35,312 nt of DNA from Micavibrio sp. UBA1672 (lineage in GTDB: Bacteria; Pseudomonadota; Alphaproteobacteria; Micavibrionales; Micavibrionaceae): NCBI GenBank assembly GCA_002320665.1, contig DCKO01000106.1, positions 1-35,312 of the forward strand, read 5' to 3'. The notes under the pieces were generated by a model. It had not been told where the DNA came from. It made no database searches and worked only from the letters and a program-made list of their open reading frames with translations. A program made the translations under genes and the position numbers. Position 1 is the stretch's first letter, and each line of letters opens with the position of its first letter. Of the stretch, positions 1 through 9,389 are shown piece after piece.

Positions 1-636
1 TTACCATCTCCACCGAATAATTCATCATCACCGTCATCATCGGTAACCGTATCATCTCCATCTTCACCATGAAGTTCATCATTGCCTGTGCCGCCAATGA
101 TCACATCATTATCGCCACCACCATAAATGATGTCGTCATCGGCTCCACCATCCAGCGTGTCTTCGCCCTGACCTCCATAGATTGTGTCATTTCCGTCATC
201 GCCGCTGACAACATCATCTCCTATAATATCCGTTCGATCTGGTGTGTCGTCTCCGTAAAGTAAATCATCACCATCCCCACCATGAATTATATCGTCATGA
301 TTATTTCCATCTATAATATCATTCCCTGAATTACCAAAAATTAAATCATCATGCTCTGCACCGAGAATAATATCATCACCTTCTCCACCCCAGATACGAT
401 CATTGCCGTCACTGCCAAAAATATAATCTTCACCAGCACCACCTACCAATGTGTCAATATAATTCCCGTCGACAGAACCCTTGCCGCCGATTAATATGTC
501 GTTACCAGCACCACCATAGAAAAATACATTTTCAAAGCCAGTAAGGTTATCAGGAGCCACTAGCTCATCATCGCCAACACCTCCCGTAATGCTTTGAGCG
601 GTTGTAATATAATCGTTTCCATCTCCAGCCCTATAT
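1..636 (-). repeat. RTX nonapeptide repeat block 2 (continues past edge)
   Basis: At protein level this is a run of roughly nine-residue GGxGxDxΦx units (for example GGAGNDIL, GGEGDDII, GNSGNDII, GGQGEDTL) in the frame of the giant gene. It covers about residue 1461 to the window edge. Such units fold as calcium-loaded parallel beta-rolls. The DNA shows the periodic tcatcatcacc / ccaccat pattern on the plus strand, which is a codon-level echo and not a separate DNA element. Confidence 0.85.
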
Positions 637-3600
637 AAAAACTCATCATTTTCATAACCATACTGAATTCTGTCGAAATACCGCATATATTCCGCATTAC
701 TTCTGAGAGAAGAATTGGAATTATATAAAAGATCAGGAATATCAGTAAAAGCAATTGATGTTTGGGGACCATCTCCATCATTTAAATATACAAGGTCTGT
801 ATCCTGATCGTAAAAAAACCTGTGGTTATTACGATGATTATACCAAACACTCATTAGGGCATTTGACATGGATGCATAGTCAGATTCGGGAATAACATTG
901 TATTGCCCAGTAGGCTGAACGCTCAGAAGTGGCGCATACCAACTATTTTCGAGAGCCTTTATATTAATATAATAATCGTCCAGCACGTCTACTCGGACAT
1001 CGTAATTTCTGAAATCCAGAACTTTTATACTTTGATCTTCTCCAAGAACAGAGATAATTAAATTATTCGTATCTGCTGGATCGTAGTGAAACCAAAGATC
1101 ATTTGGCCCAATTGACGAATCAAATGCAATATATTGATCAACAATTGAAGTCATTTGAAGAGTATCGTGACCATCACCGCGGGCTATCCTTATTCCCTTA
1201 TTTCCTTGCGCTGAGCCCATAATCAAAAGGTCATCACCTTTGCCTCCTATAAGAAAATCTCCGGTATATCCATAAATCGTGTCGTTACCGGCATCACCAT
1301 ATAAGTAATCAACTGTGGTTGCAGTATCACCATGCAGAACATCATCACCATCGCCGCCATAAAGGTCATCCTGACCAGCGCCGCCTGTCAGGATATCATT
1401 TCCAAAACCACCGTATATATGATCATCATGGTCACCACCAGTTAGGACATCATCATCCGAGCCACCTATAATAAAGTCGAGACCATTATTTCCGTTCAGC
1501 GTATCGTTTCCTGCGCCGCCATTGATCCAGTCGTCACCGCCATTGCCATTAACAGTGTCATCACCTTCACCGCCGAAGATAATATCGCGCTCATCACTGC
1601 CCTCGATGATATCGTCGCCTGATCCGGCATCCACATAAGTGATAGACGGACCATCAACTACAACATTGATAATGTCATCACCGTCTGTGCCTTCAATACG
1701 CACAATCTCATATCCAGGGCCGATAAAGTGATGGAAGACCGTTTCTTCACCCGTTACCGGATCGGTCACTGTTAGTGTTGTTTCATCAAGACTGGCAAGG
1801 CTTTCCACATCAAGATCATAAACCTCGGCAATGATTTCATTCCATCCACCATCAAAGTCTTTCTCATGCGGTAAGTGCAGCTCCAACTCCGCCGCACGTT
1901 GCAAGATTGCCGCCCAAGCCTGAGCCAGATCACTATCCGGCTGATCCATCATAAGCGCCAGAATACCAGTCGGGTTTTGCAAATATTCAAGGAAAGCTTC
2001 AGCGACCTGAATATCTTCTCTAAACTCCTGCAAATTCGTTGCATCGGAATTATGCCAAGCGCGCATAACAACATTCGGGCCACCAACAAGATCAAAACTC
2101 TTAAGCAATTTGAAAGCAGCAAAAGAAATTGCTTCACCAGCATTATCGAATGTAGAAGTTGATCCAGTAATATCATCGACAACTAAAAACTCTCCTTCTT
2201 TCCAGCCTATAGTTAATCCTTGAGCCGTAGCAGTTGATCGTAGTTGTCCACCCGTCGCAGCAATAACCTGATTTACACCATTAGCCAGAGCCGTAGCAAG
2301 ATCAGTTCCTGTTCCTAAACCACCACCATCATTTTCAGTCGCCCCGTTAAAGTAATACTCATTGGTGTTTTCGTTGTAATTCACAAATCCCCAAGATGAT
2401 GGATTGTCATCATCACCGAATAGATTACCAAGAGCTGTTCCTAAAACCTGCCCTACAAAATAACCTATTGCAGTTCCGATAATAGGAACAACGCTTCCCG
2501 GAACAGAAAAGATTTTTGAAAGCGCAGTAGATACTAATTTGGATGCAAGCGTTTCACCAATTACACTGCCAGAACCAGCAAAAACAGCACCTCCAACTGC
2601 GGAACCAACTGAGCCAAATAAGGCAGCCATTTCGCTTTCAGGTTCGATAATGTCCCCAGCCAACTTCCTTGCTACAATATTTGCAATTATCGAAGCAGGA
2701 TTGATATCAAAATCTAAATCAAAATCCCCATCAAATAATGTATTGTAAAGCGTTCCATCTAGCCCTTTAAAGACAAAATCAAAGGTTTCACTAACCAGTT
2801 CAACTGTAACTTCATTTCCAACTGCTGTTATAATTTCACCGCCTATGCCACCAATATCTATAGCCTCGGCAACTTCACCGACAATGAAATTAGCAATAGC
2901 AAATTCGGTCGCACCAACAAATTTTACAAATGTGTCGGTGAGAATATCTTGGTTTACATATTTCAAACCCGTATCTTGATCAACAAGATTGTCTCCAGTA
3001 AAAGCGCCTACTGCCTGTTCTGCCGTATATCCATCAGCCAAAATAGCAGAAAAAGTAGAAAAGTTTTGAGCAACGGATTTAAGCGCAGCATTATATAAAA
3101 TGCCTTCAATAAAATTACCATCTGCCAATTTATCAGCAACATAGCCAGCAACAGTATCACCTGCCACACTAAGGACAGATGCAAAATGCTGATCAGCGAT
3201 TTTAAGCTGCGTTATAGCAAGTTTACCAAGTACATCATCAAGTTTTAGTATCTCAACTAATCCATCAGTACCATCCCCATTAGTAATAGCGAGAACCTGA
3301 TTTCCATTTGAATCATCATCAACCAATACCGCCAGAGCAGTATCTGTTGAAGGATTAGAACCATCTGCAAATAATTGAACAACTTGACGACCCTGAGGAT
3401 CAGTGGATACCTGAAAAAAACCAACTCCTGTTATTCCCGCCGTGATAACGCCGCCCGCCGTAACAACATCATCTTCTAACAATGCCCTATCATAAAGTTC
3501 ACCGAAGGCTTTAGAGCGCACATCATCAGGCGCATTCCTTAGAAGTTCAAGAAGGTCACCATTACTATAATCACTAGCAGGAATTCCAATTTTAGAAACA

Positions 3601-5018
3601 CGCGGCCCACCACCGATTGTACCGTCTAGGCCATCCGCCCTAACTATTTCAGTTTCATCAATCGCAACATTGGTTTGAGCGTTCGTTTCGCCAGTTTGAT
3701 CAACAGGTATTTCAGGTTTATGCCCCGGAACAGGCGGCACTAAACGCAACGAAGCATCTCCCGTAATTTGTTGCAATATCCCTGGAGCGTTTCCATCAAT
3801 AGATTCTGGAAATTTTTGCGACATATCATAGATCACACCCGACAGGCTATTGCCAATTCCAGCTTCAAACCTTTGAAATGCCCCTCTGAAATGCGACTCC
3901 ATTTCATGCAGCAAATCAAATTGTGCAAAATCCCCATCAGCGCCACTATAAGTAAAGTATTTTGTTCCATCCGGCGCTATACCCAAGCTATAGACTTGTG
4001 CGTTACTTGGGTCAATGTAAGTCAGTATTTGCCCGCCATCTTCAGTATATGATGCATTGACGTATTCTGACTGAATCGAAAAAAGGCCATTGCTTTTCTT
4101 ACTGAAATTAAACCCGTCTGCCGCATAATTGACCTGATCATTACTTGTAACCTTGGAAAACCCCAGTTGAGAGTTATCCACGTTTTGCACGACATTCTCT
4201 ATACCCCCAAAATTCGGATCAATCGCAAGCATATCGGCGTTATAGGCATCCTGCATTCCATCCAATAATTGCTGCCCATGGGGATCAAGATTGGGATCAG
4301 CTAAATCATAGGTATTAACGCCATCACCAATCGTAATTACATTAGTTTGAGTATTCACATATAAGGTATTGCCACCTGCAACAACCTCAACTTCTTCAAG
4401 AGCATATCCTTGATCCGCCATTTTGAAGCGAGCAACTTCCTGTCCGCCAATAACAATCGTCATTTGATTCTGAGAAACATCAAAAACCTCACGATAAGCA
4501 TTACCAGTTTCCTTTACGTAATCGGCAATAACTTTACCAATCTCCGGTGATGACTCATTGATTGTTTCATAGGAATACAAAACAGACTGCCCTACAAGAT
4601 CTGTCACTATATCGTATCCATCTATCAAACCATTAATTGAAAAATCCAGCGTAGTCGTTATGCCCTCATAAACATCAATACCAGATTTTTCGTATATGAA
4701 ACTTGCAACACCGCCACCTACTACGGCTAATGCTTGATAACCTCGCGCTGTTGGATTGTTAGATAGAATCGCTTTCGTTACACCTATGCCAATCAAAACC
4801 TCTACACTACCATTTACGCTAGCTTCCAATTTTTGGTCTAAACTATCCGCTTGATAGATATCGTAGCTAACTTTTCCAAAATCGGCAGCATAACCAAATC
4901 TTTTAAGAGAGTCAGCGATAGACGAATTACCTAATCGAAATTTTGCTTCCTCTATATCAAGCAATAACCTTTCTACAGAAAATACATTCTCAAATTTCTG
5001 ATTGGACTGATCGGACAC
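1..5018 (-). CDS. Giant RTX-type calcium-binding protein, partial (C-terminus beyond left edge)
   Basis: The frame is open without a stop from a GTG at 5018 to the window edge, at least 1672 codons. There is no Sec signal, as expected for a type I secretion substrate. Residues 1-1125 have no fold I recognise. They include a Pro/Thr-rich linker near 430-460 and a Gly/Ala-rich hydrophobic stretch at about 793-868, possibly membrane-interacting. RTX nonapeptides (GGxGxDxLx type, e.g. GGEGDDTV, GGAGNDTL) occupy about 1127-1268 and again about 1461 to the edge. Between them, about 1272-1339 resembles the haemolysin-type calcium-binding related domain (RGDGHDTL, then an IxxSVLGEDQSIKVLDF-like strand). 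The RTX family is exported by ABC/MFP/OMF machinery and folds on calcium outside the cell. No transporter genes are seen here. It lies 26 bp after a membrane protein gene, so the two are probably co-transcribed. Whether it is a toxin, adhesin or enzyme cannot be told. Confidence 0.88.
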   Translation of the reverse strand, partial: MSDQSNQKFENVFSVERLLLDIEEAKFRLGNSSIADSLKRFGYAADFGKVSYDIYQADSLDQKLEASVNGSVEVLIGIGVTKAILSNNPTARGYQALAVVGGGVASFIYEKSGIDVYEGITTTLDFSINGLIDGYDIVTDLVGQSVLYSYETINESSPEIGKVIADYVKETGNAYREVFDVSQNQMTIVIGGQEVARFKMADQGYALEEVEVVAGGNTLYVNTQTNVITIGDGVNTYDLADPNLDPHGQQLLDGMQDAYNADMLAIDPNFGGIENVVQNVDNSQLGFSKVTSNDQVNYAADGFNFSKKSNGLFSIQSEYVNASYTEDGGQILTYIDPSNAQVYSLGIAPDGTKYFTYSGADGDFAQFDLLHEMESHFRGAFQRFEAGIGNSLSGVIYDMSQKFPESIDGNAPGILQQITGDASLRLVPPVPGHKPEIPVDQTGETNAQTNVAIDETEIVRADGLDGTIGGGPRVSKIGIPASDYSNGDLLELLRNAPDDVRSKAFGELYDRALLEDDVVTAGGVITAGITGVGFFQVSTDPQGRQVVQLFADGSNPSTDTALAVLVDDDSNGNQVLAITNGDGTDGLVEILKLDDVLGKLAITQLKIADQHFASVLSVAGDTVAGYVADKLADGNFIEGILYNAALKSVAQNFSTFSAILADGYTAEQAVGAFTGDNLVDQDTGLKYVNQDILTDTFVKFVGATEFAIANFIVGEVAEAIDIGGIGGEIITAVGNEVTVELVSETFDFVFKGLDGTLYNTLFDGDFDLDFDINPASIIANIVARKLAGDIIEPESEMAALFGSVGSAVGGAVFAGSGSVIGETLASKLVSTALSKIFSVPGSVVPIIGTAIGYFVGQVLGTALGNLFGDDDNPSSWGFVNYNENTNEYYFNGATENDGGGLGTGTDLATALANGVNQVIAATGGQLRSTATAQGLTIGWKEGEFLVVDDITGSTSTFDNAGEAISFAAFKLLKSFDLVGGPNVVMRAWHNSDATNLQEFREDIQVAEAFLEYLQNPTGILALMMDQPDSDLAQAWAAILQRAAELELHLPHEKDFDGGWNEIIAEVYDLDVESLASLDETTLTVTDPVTGEETVFHHFIGPGYEIVRIEGTDGDDIINVVVDGPSITYVDAGSGDDIIEGSDERDIIFGGEGDDTVNGNGGDDWINGGAGNDTLNGNNGLDFIIGGSDDDVLTGGDHDDHIYGGFGNDILTGGAGQDDLYGGDGDDVLHGDTATTVDYLYGDAGNDTIYGYTGDFLIGGKGDDLLIMGSAQGNKGIRIARGDGHDTLQMTSIVDQYIAFDSSIGPNDLWFHYDPADTNNLIISVLGEDQSIKVLDFRNYDVRVDVLDDYYINIKALENSWYAPLLSVQPTGQYNVIPESDYASMSNALMSVWYNHRNNHRFFYDQDTDLVYLNDGDGPQTSIAFTDIPDLLYNSNSSLRSNAEYMRYFDRIQYGYENDEFLYRAGDGNDYITTAQSITGGVGDDELVAPDNLTGFENVFFYGGAGNDILIGGKGSVDGNYIDTLVGGAGEDYIFGSDGNDRIWGGEGDDIILGAEHDDLIFGNSGNDIIDGNNHDDIIHGGDGDDLLYGDDTPDRTDIIGDDVVSGDDGNDTIYGGQGEDTLDGGADDDIIYGGGDNDVIIGGTGNDELHGEDGDDTVTDDDGDDELFGGDG
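1215..1640 (-). repeat. RTX nonapeptide repeat block 1
   Basis: This is the first beta-roll block of the giant gene, about residues 1127-1268, with units such as GSGDDIIEG, GGEGDDTVN, GGAGNDTLN and GGFGNDILT. It is separated from the second block by about 190 residues that hold the RTX-associated domain and an aromatic-rich stretch. Confidence 0.82.
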
Positions 5019-5024
5019 TTCTTT

Positions 5025-5030
5025 CTCCTT
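5025..5030 (-). promoter_or_regulatory. Shine-Dalgarno that fixes the GTG start of the RTX gene
   Basis: On the minus strand AAGGAG sits six bases before the GTG at 5018. It lies in the 26-bp gap after the upstream membrane-protein stop. No in-frame ATG nearby has comparable spacing, so the GTG is the preferred start. Confidence 0.7.
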
Positions 5031-5044
5031 AAATACCTAAATTT

Positions 5045-5839
5045 CTAGCTGCGTATTGTGGTTATTTCGATAACTGCCGCTGCAAAAAAATGCAAAAACA
5101 AGACATAGGGCATGAAATAAATAGATGGCACCACAAATATGTACTCCAATATGTGGATATCACTATCGGCCCAAAATCTGCTGAAAAAAGATGTAGCAAA
5201 AACTAAAGAGAATATTGCTGGTATTAATACCGCACCCCCAAGAAAATAATATGAACCCCATAAGTTGTTATACTTTTTCTTTTCTTCTTTTGTTAAATCA
5301 TCCCTCCAAGGAATGTTCTGAGGCAACTTCGGTAATGATATTATTCCAATCTCTTTTCGAGCAAAAAGCATCCCACCACCAAATCCAAAAAAGGACAGAA
5401 ATAATTGTTGTAACAACAACATCTGAAATACGCTAGGATCACCAACAATAGGAAGCTTCATAACATCTAGTGGCAATATCATAATTACCGTACGATCTAA
5501 ACCACTGGAAACAAGGGCATTCAAATCTCCCATGATAAAAATATACAATAAAAACGGCAGACTTAAATAGGTGCATAGTGTAATCACGATCAATTTGATC
5601 TTTGGGGTTTTGTTAGGGTCGTTGCGTTTCGTTTCATAGCGCCTTATAGAGGACTGGCATAGCGCGCGCCCAAAATACATAAACATAAAAAGATATGAAA
5701 CCATCCACAAGCAGGCAAAGCCATAGACAAATGCAGGAATGTATAAAAATGCACAGAGGCCAAGAAGGACTGCAAGAATTGTACTATTTTTTAAGAACGC
5801 TATGTTTCCAAAAAAGCTATTACTCAATGACGCAGCCAT
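5045..5839 (-). CDS. Multi-spanning membrane protein of unknown function
   Basis: 264 residues with about six hydrophobic segments (approximately residues 15-35, 38-58, 82-104, 137-160, 192-215 and 228-258) and a charged cytosolic-looking stretch around 172-190 (DDLTKEEKKKYNN). No family is recognised. The ATG at 5839 follows a good GGAG box. Its stop is 26 bp before the RTX gene, which suggests a shared transcript and perhaps a role in handling or anchoring the RTX product, but that is inference from position only. The 104 bp upstream (5840-5943) hold no gene, and could carry a promoter for this gene pair. A TTGACT-like hexamer is visible there but no convincing -10. Confidence 0.72.
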   Translation of the reverse strand: MAASLSNSFFGNIAFLKNSTILAVLLGLCAFLYIPAFVYGFACLWMVSYLFMFMYFGRALCQSSIRRYETKRNDPNKTPKIKLIVITLCTYLSLPFLLYIFIMGDLNALVSSGLDRTVIMILPLDVMKLPIVGDPSVFQMLLLQQLFLSFFGFGGGMLFARKEIGIISLPKLPQNIPWRDDLTKEEKKKYNNLWGSYYFLGGAVLIPAIFSLVFATSFFSRFWADSDIHILEYIFVVPSIYFMPYVLFLHFFAAAVIEITTIRS

Positions 5840-5943
5840 TCGCTCTCCACTTAATTGCCCTTTCGGGTATCTTTACTCACACATTCAAAACACGATTAAA
5901 TGCAGTAGCACAATTAAAAATAGCAAGTCAAACTTTTATGTAT

Positions 5944-6858
5944 TTATTCTTCTATGCCGCCAAATATCCAGTTTTTAAAATGATTATAAAAATACATTCT
6001 GGTGTATTGATCCTTATAGTCTGGATGAATGTGATCGATTGAATCACCCACATGTTCTCTTGGAATACATATTGGCATATCGGAAAGCAGGATTATTCCT
6101 GATTTGTTGATTAGTGAGTTTACCTTTGAAAGATATTTATTGCTGTCTTTACAAATGTTTTCTTCTATAGGGCCGTGAATATATGCGCATGTTAAATTAT
6201 TATTATTACAAAAATGATATATTTCTCCTAAGTACTTTATTTTCTCAAGACGTATTTGGTTTGCCTTAAAACCTTCTGTGTCATCTTTAAAACTCAAAGG
6301 CAAACCTTGTGGCATATAATCGTTATCAATTGTTATATTATCTTCTGGTTCTCCCCAGTTATTATTTTTTAATGAATTATAAAATTTCTTAACAGTATGG
6401 AGATTAAAAACACTTAAATTTATGCCATTAAAACCTTCTGATTTAAGAATGATAAAAGGTTGGTTATAATTTTCTGCAATTGGCCGCGTCATCATATCGA
6501 CTGTATGCATAATAATAACGTGTTTGATCTTCTTGTTATATCGATATATATTTTTAAGCATCTCAAATGAACCTCGATAGCCGAATGTTCCTGTCAATGC
6601 ATAATTTTCAGTGTTTTCACCAGATAATTCGGATAAAAGCCCTGCATTAAGTGCATTACCGAGTGAGCTGTCGCCGATAAATACGGTAACAGCACTTGAT
6701 TTTTGGGCTTTTTTGATTTGATAATTATAAAGTGTTTCAAAAGGCATAGTTTGAATATTCAAACCTTGCCAGACAAGAATATTGTAAGCGGCACAGTATA
6801 AGCCCCCTACTGCAAAGAAAACTGTAAATAATGTGATCAAGTATTTATTAAAGAACAA
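5944..6858 (-). CDS. SGNH-hydrolase-like acyltransferase partner (DltD/AlgJ-like role)
   Basis: 304 residues. One N-terminal membrane anchor (about 8-28) is followed by an extracytoplasmic domain with block-I GDSS at residues 62-65 and a C-terminal D275-x-x-H278, the arrangement of the SGNH Ser-His-Asp triad. Proteins of this kind next to an MBOAT gene take an acyl group carried across the membrane and place it on a surface glycan, as AlgJ/AlgX and DltD do in their systems. The start appears to be TTG at 6858, eight bases after an AGG; the next Met is at residue 38, after the membrane anchor. It starts 13 bp after the MBOAT stop. The acceptor glycan is not known. Confidence 0.72.
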   Translation of the reverse strand: MFFNKYLITLFTVFFAVGGLYCAAYNILVWQGLNIQTMPFETLYNYQIKKAQKSSAVTVFIGDSSLGNALNAGLLSELSGENTENYALTGTFGYRGSFEMLKNIYRYNKKIKHVIIMHTVDMMTRPIAENYNQPFIILKSEGFNGINLSVFNLHTVKKFYNSLKNNNWGEPEDNITIDNDYMPQGLPLSFKDDTEGFKANQIRLEKIKYLGEIYHFCNNNNLTCAYIHGPIEENICKDSNKYLSKVNSLINKSGIILLSDMPICIPREHVGDSIDHIHPDYKDQYTRMYFYNHFKNWIFGGIEE

Positions 6859-6871
6859 ATTTTATACCTAT

Positions 6872-8347
6872 TTAGAACTGAAAATATAAAAAATCAGATG
6901 GATCACCAAGCTTAAGTAACGAACAGATAAATAACATCAAAATAAGCATTGCCCACACAAATGTCGGACGCCAAAGTAAGTATTTGTTTTTGCTTTTTGT
7001 ATGTGAATAGCCACCTTCTATTAGAGCGACATTGTAACGACTAAATATTTCCGAGACATTTGGTGACAAAAAACAAATTAGCGCAAAAATAATAATTTCT
7101 AATCCACTATATATATTTACGCCATTGATCAAAGCTCCACTTTCTATTCCCGGAATACTCAATCCTTGAGGAGTTTTTATTCCATTTATAAATAGCATTC
7201 CTTTCCACATGCTAATAACACTTGGTATATCTGCCGCTCTAAATAATATCCATGCAAAAGTTATAGAAACCATAGTCATAGACCAGCTAATAAACCAAGG
7301 TATTTGTAATTTAATAATTTTTTGAAAACTTTGGTTAATTACTAAAAACAGGCCATGAAGACCGCCCCACAATACAAAATTCCAACTTGCACCGTGCCAA
7401 AGGCCGCCGATAAGCATCGTTATCATGACATTCAAATACCGTTTTATCGTTCCATGACGGTTACCACCAAGAGGAATATAAAGATAATCTTTTAGAAAAC
7501 GCGACAATGTGATATGCCACTTTCGCCAAAAATCAATAATAGATATCGCTTTATATGGAGAAGAAAAGTTATGAGGCAATCTGATGCCAAACATATAAGC
7601 CAAACCAATGGCCATATCAGAATAAGCGGAAAAATCAAAATATATCTGAAGTGTGTAGGCTAAAGCGCCAAACCAAGCTTCTATAAATGTTGGGTTGCCA
7701 CCGCTTTCAGCAAAGGTAAAAACATTATTAGCAGTCATCGCTAAACTATCTGCAATAATTACTTTTTTAAATAACCCAATACAAAAAACAGAAAACCCAA
7801 TTGCCAGATGTTTGGGAACCCTTATCTTTTTTGAGAATTGAGGAAAAATATCTGAGTGATGCACAATTGGTCCAGCTATGAGCTGGGGAAAAAAGCTAAC
7901 GAAGAAAAAGTAGCGGTTGAATGTAACAAGCTTAGCTTTTCCGTAATATAAGTCGACAAGAAAAGCTATTTGCTGAAAAGTAAAGAATGATATTCCTATG
8001 GGTAAAACAATATTAATCCATTCGTAATCATGGGAAGTTATCGTATTGATATTATCAATTAAAAAATTCGTATATTTATAAAATGATAAAAGCGTGAGAT
8101 TAAATATTATACCAAAGGCTAATGCTACTTTACTCTTACCCTTTATGGGCGCACTTATTAGATAATTGATCGTAATACTAAATAGAAATAAAAGGAGGTG
8201 ATCAAAACTCCAGTATCCGTAAAATACTATAGAGCATAGATTGATCCAAATGACCCATAGATCGCTTTCTTTTCGTCGCAATAACATAAAACCGATTAGA
8301 CACACCGGCAAAAATATAAAGATAAAGATATGACTGTTGAATAACAT
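6872..8347 (-). CDS. MBOAT-family membrane O-acyltransferase (AlgI/DltB-like)
   Basis: 491 residues from the ATG at 8347. I prefer this start because AlgI-like proteins begin MLFNS-; an in-frame TTG at 8359 would add four residues. Multiple membrane helices surround the family signatures FWRKWHITLSRFLKDYLYIPLGG (about 273-295) and GGLWHGASWNF, whose catalytic-type His is residue 318. FFPQLIAGPIVHH near 153-165 is also typical. MBOAT proteins pass an acyl group, usually acetyl, from a cytoplasmic donor to an extracytoplasmic acceptor together with an SGNH partner, here the next gene. Substrate and acceptor cannot be read from sequence. Confidence 0.88.
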   Translation of the reverse strand: MLFNSHIFIFIFLPVCLIGFMLLRRKESDLWVIWINLCSIVFYGYWSFDHLLLFLFSITINYLISAPIKGKSKVALAFGIIFNLTLLSFYKYTNFLIDNINTITSHDYEWINIVLPIGISFFTFQQIAFLVDLYYGKAKLVTFNRYFFFVSFFPQLIAGPIVHHSDIFPQFSKKIRVPKHLAIGFSVFCIGLFKKVIIADSLAMTANNVFTFAESGGNPTFIEAWFGALAYTLQIYFDFSAYSDMAIGLAYMFGIRLPHNFSSPYKAISIIDFWRKWHITLSRFLKDYLYIPLGGNRHGTIKRYLNVMITMLIGGLWHGASWNFVLWGGLHGLFLVINQSFQKIIKLQIPWFISWSMTMVSITFAWILFRAADIPSVISMWKGMLFINGIKTPQGLSIPGIESGALINGVNIYSGLEIIIFALICFLSPNVSEIFSRYNVALIEGGYSHTKSKNKYLLWRPTFVWAMLILMLFICSLLKLGDPSDFLYFQF

Positions 8348-8364
8348 GTAGCCGCTCAATCAAC

Positions 8365-8646
8365 CTATACTGGTTTTTCTTGATCTTCTTTTTTGCCGTA
8401 AATAAAATAGAGATTGCGGGAGTAAATGATGAGCGCCAAACCTTGCCCCATGTAAAATACAGGGTCTTGTCGATACAAAGCATAGGCAAAAAGGACGAGT
8501 GCGCCTGCAATGCTAAAGAACCAGAAAGCCACTGGAACAACGCTTCTCTGAGCTTTTTCTGTTGCAATCCACTGGACTACAAACCTCATAAAAAATAATC
8601 CTTGTCCAAAAAAACCTACAATAATCCATATTGTTTCTGCGCTCAT
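8365..8646 (-). CDS. Small LAB_N (lipid A biosynthesis N-terminal-like) membrane protein
   Basis: 93 residues with three hydrophobic segments. It has the LAB_N signature, including FFGQGLFFMRFVVQW near residue 12 and a PVAFWFFSIAGALVLFAYALYRQDPVFYMGQG core. The domain is found fused to the N-terminus of some lipid A disaccharide synthases and as stand-alone small proteins next to GT2 genes. The stand-alone protein may assist handling or flipping of a lipid-linked sugar, but this is not established. The methyltransferase ends 2 bp before this ATG and supplies its AAGG ribosome site, so translation is probably coupled. Confidence 0.82.
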   Translation of the reverse strand: MSAETIWIIVGFFGQGLFFMRFVVQWIATEKAQRSVVPVAFWFFSIAGALVLFAYALYRQDPVFYMGQGLALIIYSRNLYFIYGKKEDQEKPV

Positions 8647-8648
8647 TT

Positions 8649-9389
8649 TTAACCTTTTTTCTTTTGTGCCAAAACGTAAACAGTAAGCCCGAATGGCATT
8701 GAAATTCCTAACTTTGCCATTTCTGCTTCAAGCTTTAAAATTGTAAAAAATATTTTGTCTGCGAATTTTGGAAGATTAGAAGATTGCTTTTTGATTGTTT
8801 GATCTTTCTTCTTCATTTTGTTTTTTAGGAGGAAAGCAAGCTTGGATGCTACAGCAAGAGGAAAGAGACCAGTAATAAAGTATCCTGATCTGACTAAGGT
8901 GTAATATTCAGGCAAAGCTTTTAACAATCGACCTTTTGTATAGCGCCTGAAATGCTGGTTAGCCACATCATGCGGCCCGAATAGCCATTGATAAGCAGGA
9001 ACCGTCAACAGAAGATACCCGTTATCGTCAAGATGGTTATCAACCCAAGAGATAGCCCCTTTTTCATCCTCTATATGTTCTAGCACTTCCAACCCAACTA
9101 TTGTCTTGTAGGATTGATCAACCTTTATTTGAGGTAAACCTTCTGTATAAATTGTTCTAACAGGCTTTTGTTTGAGATATTCTTGGGCTTCTGGGGCCAA
9201 TTCTATTGCATCTACCTCGCCATATTGCTTTAAAGTGGGTATAGCATGTCCACTACCTGCGCCAATATCTAAAACTGGCCCATCGATTTCTTTCACACTT
9301 GCGAGTAAATTGCCGAGTAGTGTTACTCTTCCTCTGTTTAACCAATTACGCTCTTCGCTGTATAGCTGCTTCTTCGCTTGCGCTTCCAT
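8649..9389 (-). CDS. Class I SAM-dependent methyltransferase
   Basis: 246 residues from the ATG at 9389. The SAM-binding glycine loop DIGAGSG is at about 41-47, the acidic strand-2 end DAIEL follows, then VGLEVLEHIED and LLLTVPAYQWLFGPHD. HFRRYT and the C-terminal hydrophobic part are shared with the methyltransferase at 30145-30870, so the two are paralogues. An upstream in-frame ATG at 9446 would lengthen the overlap with the glycosyltransferase to 101 bp. I chose 9389 because family members start about 15 residues before the NW/HWW motif, but neither start has a good ribosome site. The neighbours suggest a lipid-linked or glycan substrate. Confidence 0.78.
   Translation of the reverse strand: MEAQAKKQLYSEERNWLNRGRVTLLGNLLASVKEIDGPVLDIGAGSGHAIPTLKQYGEVDAIELAPEAQEYLKQKPVRTIYTEGLPQIKVDQSYKTIVGLEVLEHIEDEKGAISWVDNHLDDNGYLLLTVPAYQWLFGPHDVANQHFRRYTKGRLLKALPEYYTLVRSGYFITGLFPLAVASKLAFLLKNKMKKKDQTIKKQSSNLPKFADKIFFTILKLEAEMAKLGISMPFGLTVYVLAQKKKG

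Noticed and set aside
69..4052. Several short open frames on either strand inside 1-4052 (for example 69-263, 560-781, 1875-2162, 2539-2748, 3768-4052)
   Set aside because: All lie out of frame or antisense to one uninterrupted 5-kb reading frame with clear RTX repeats. Their products are low-complexity echoes of it.
1..5018. Type I secretion transporter genes beside the RTX gene
   Set aside because: No ABC transporter, membrane fusion or TolC-like gene is present in the window. They may lie to the left or elsewhere.
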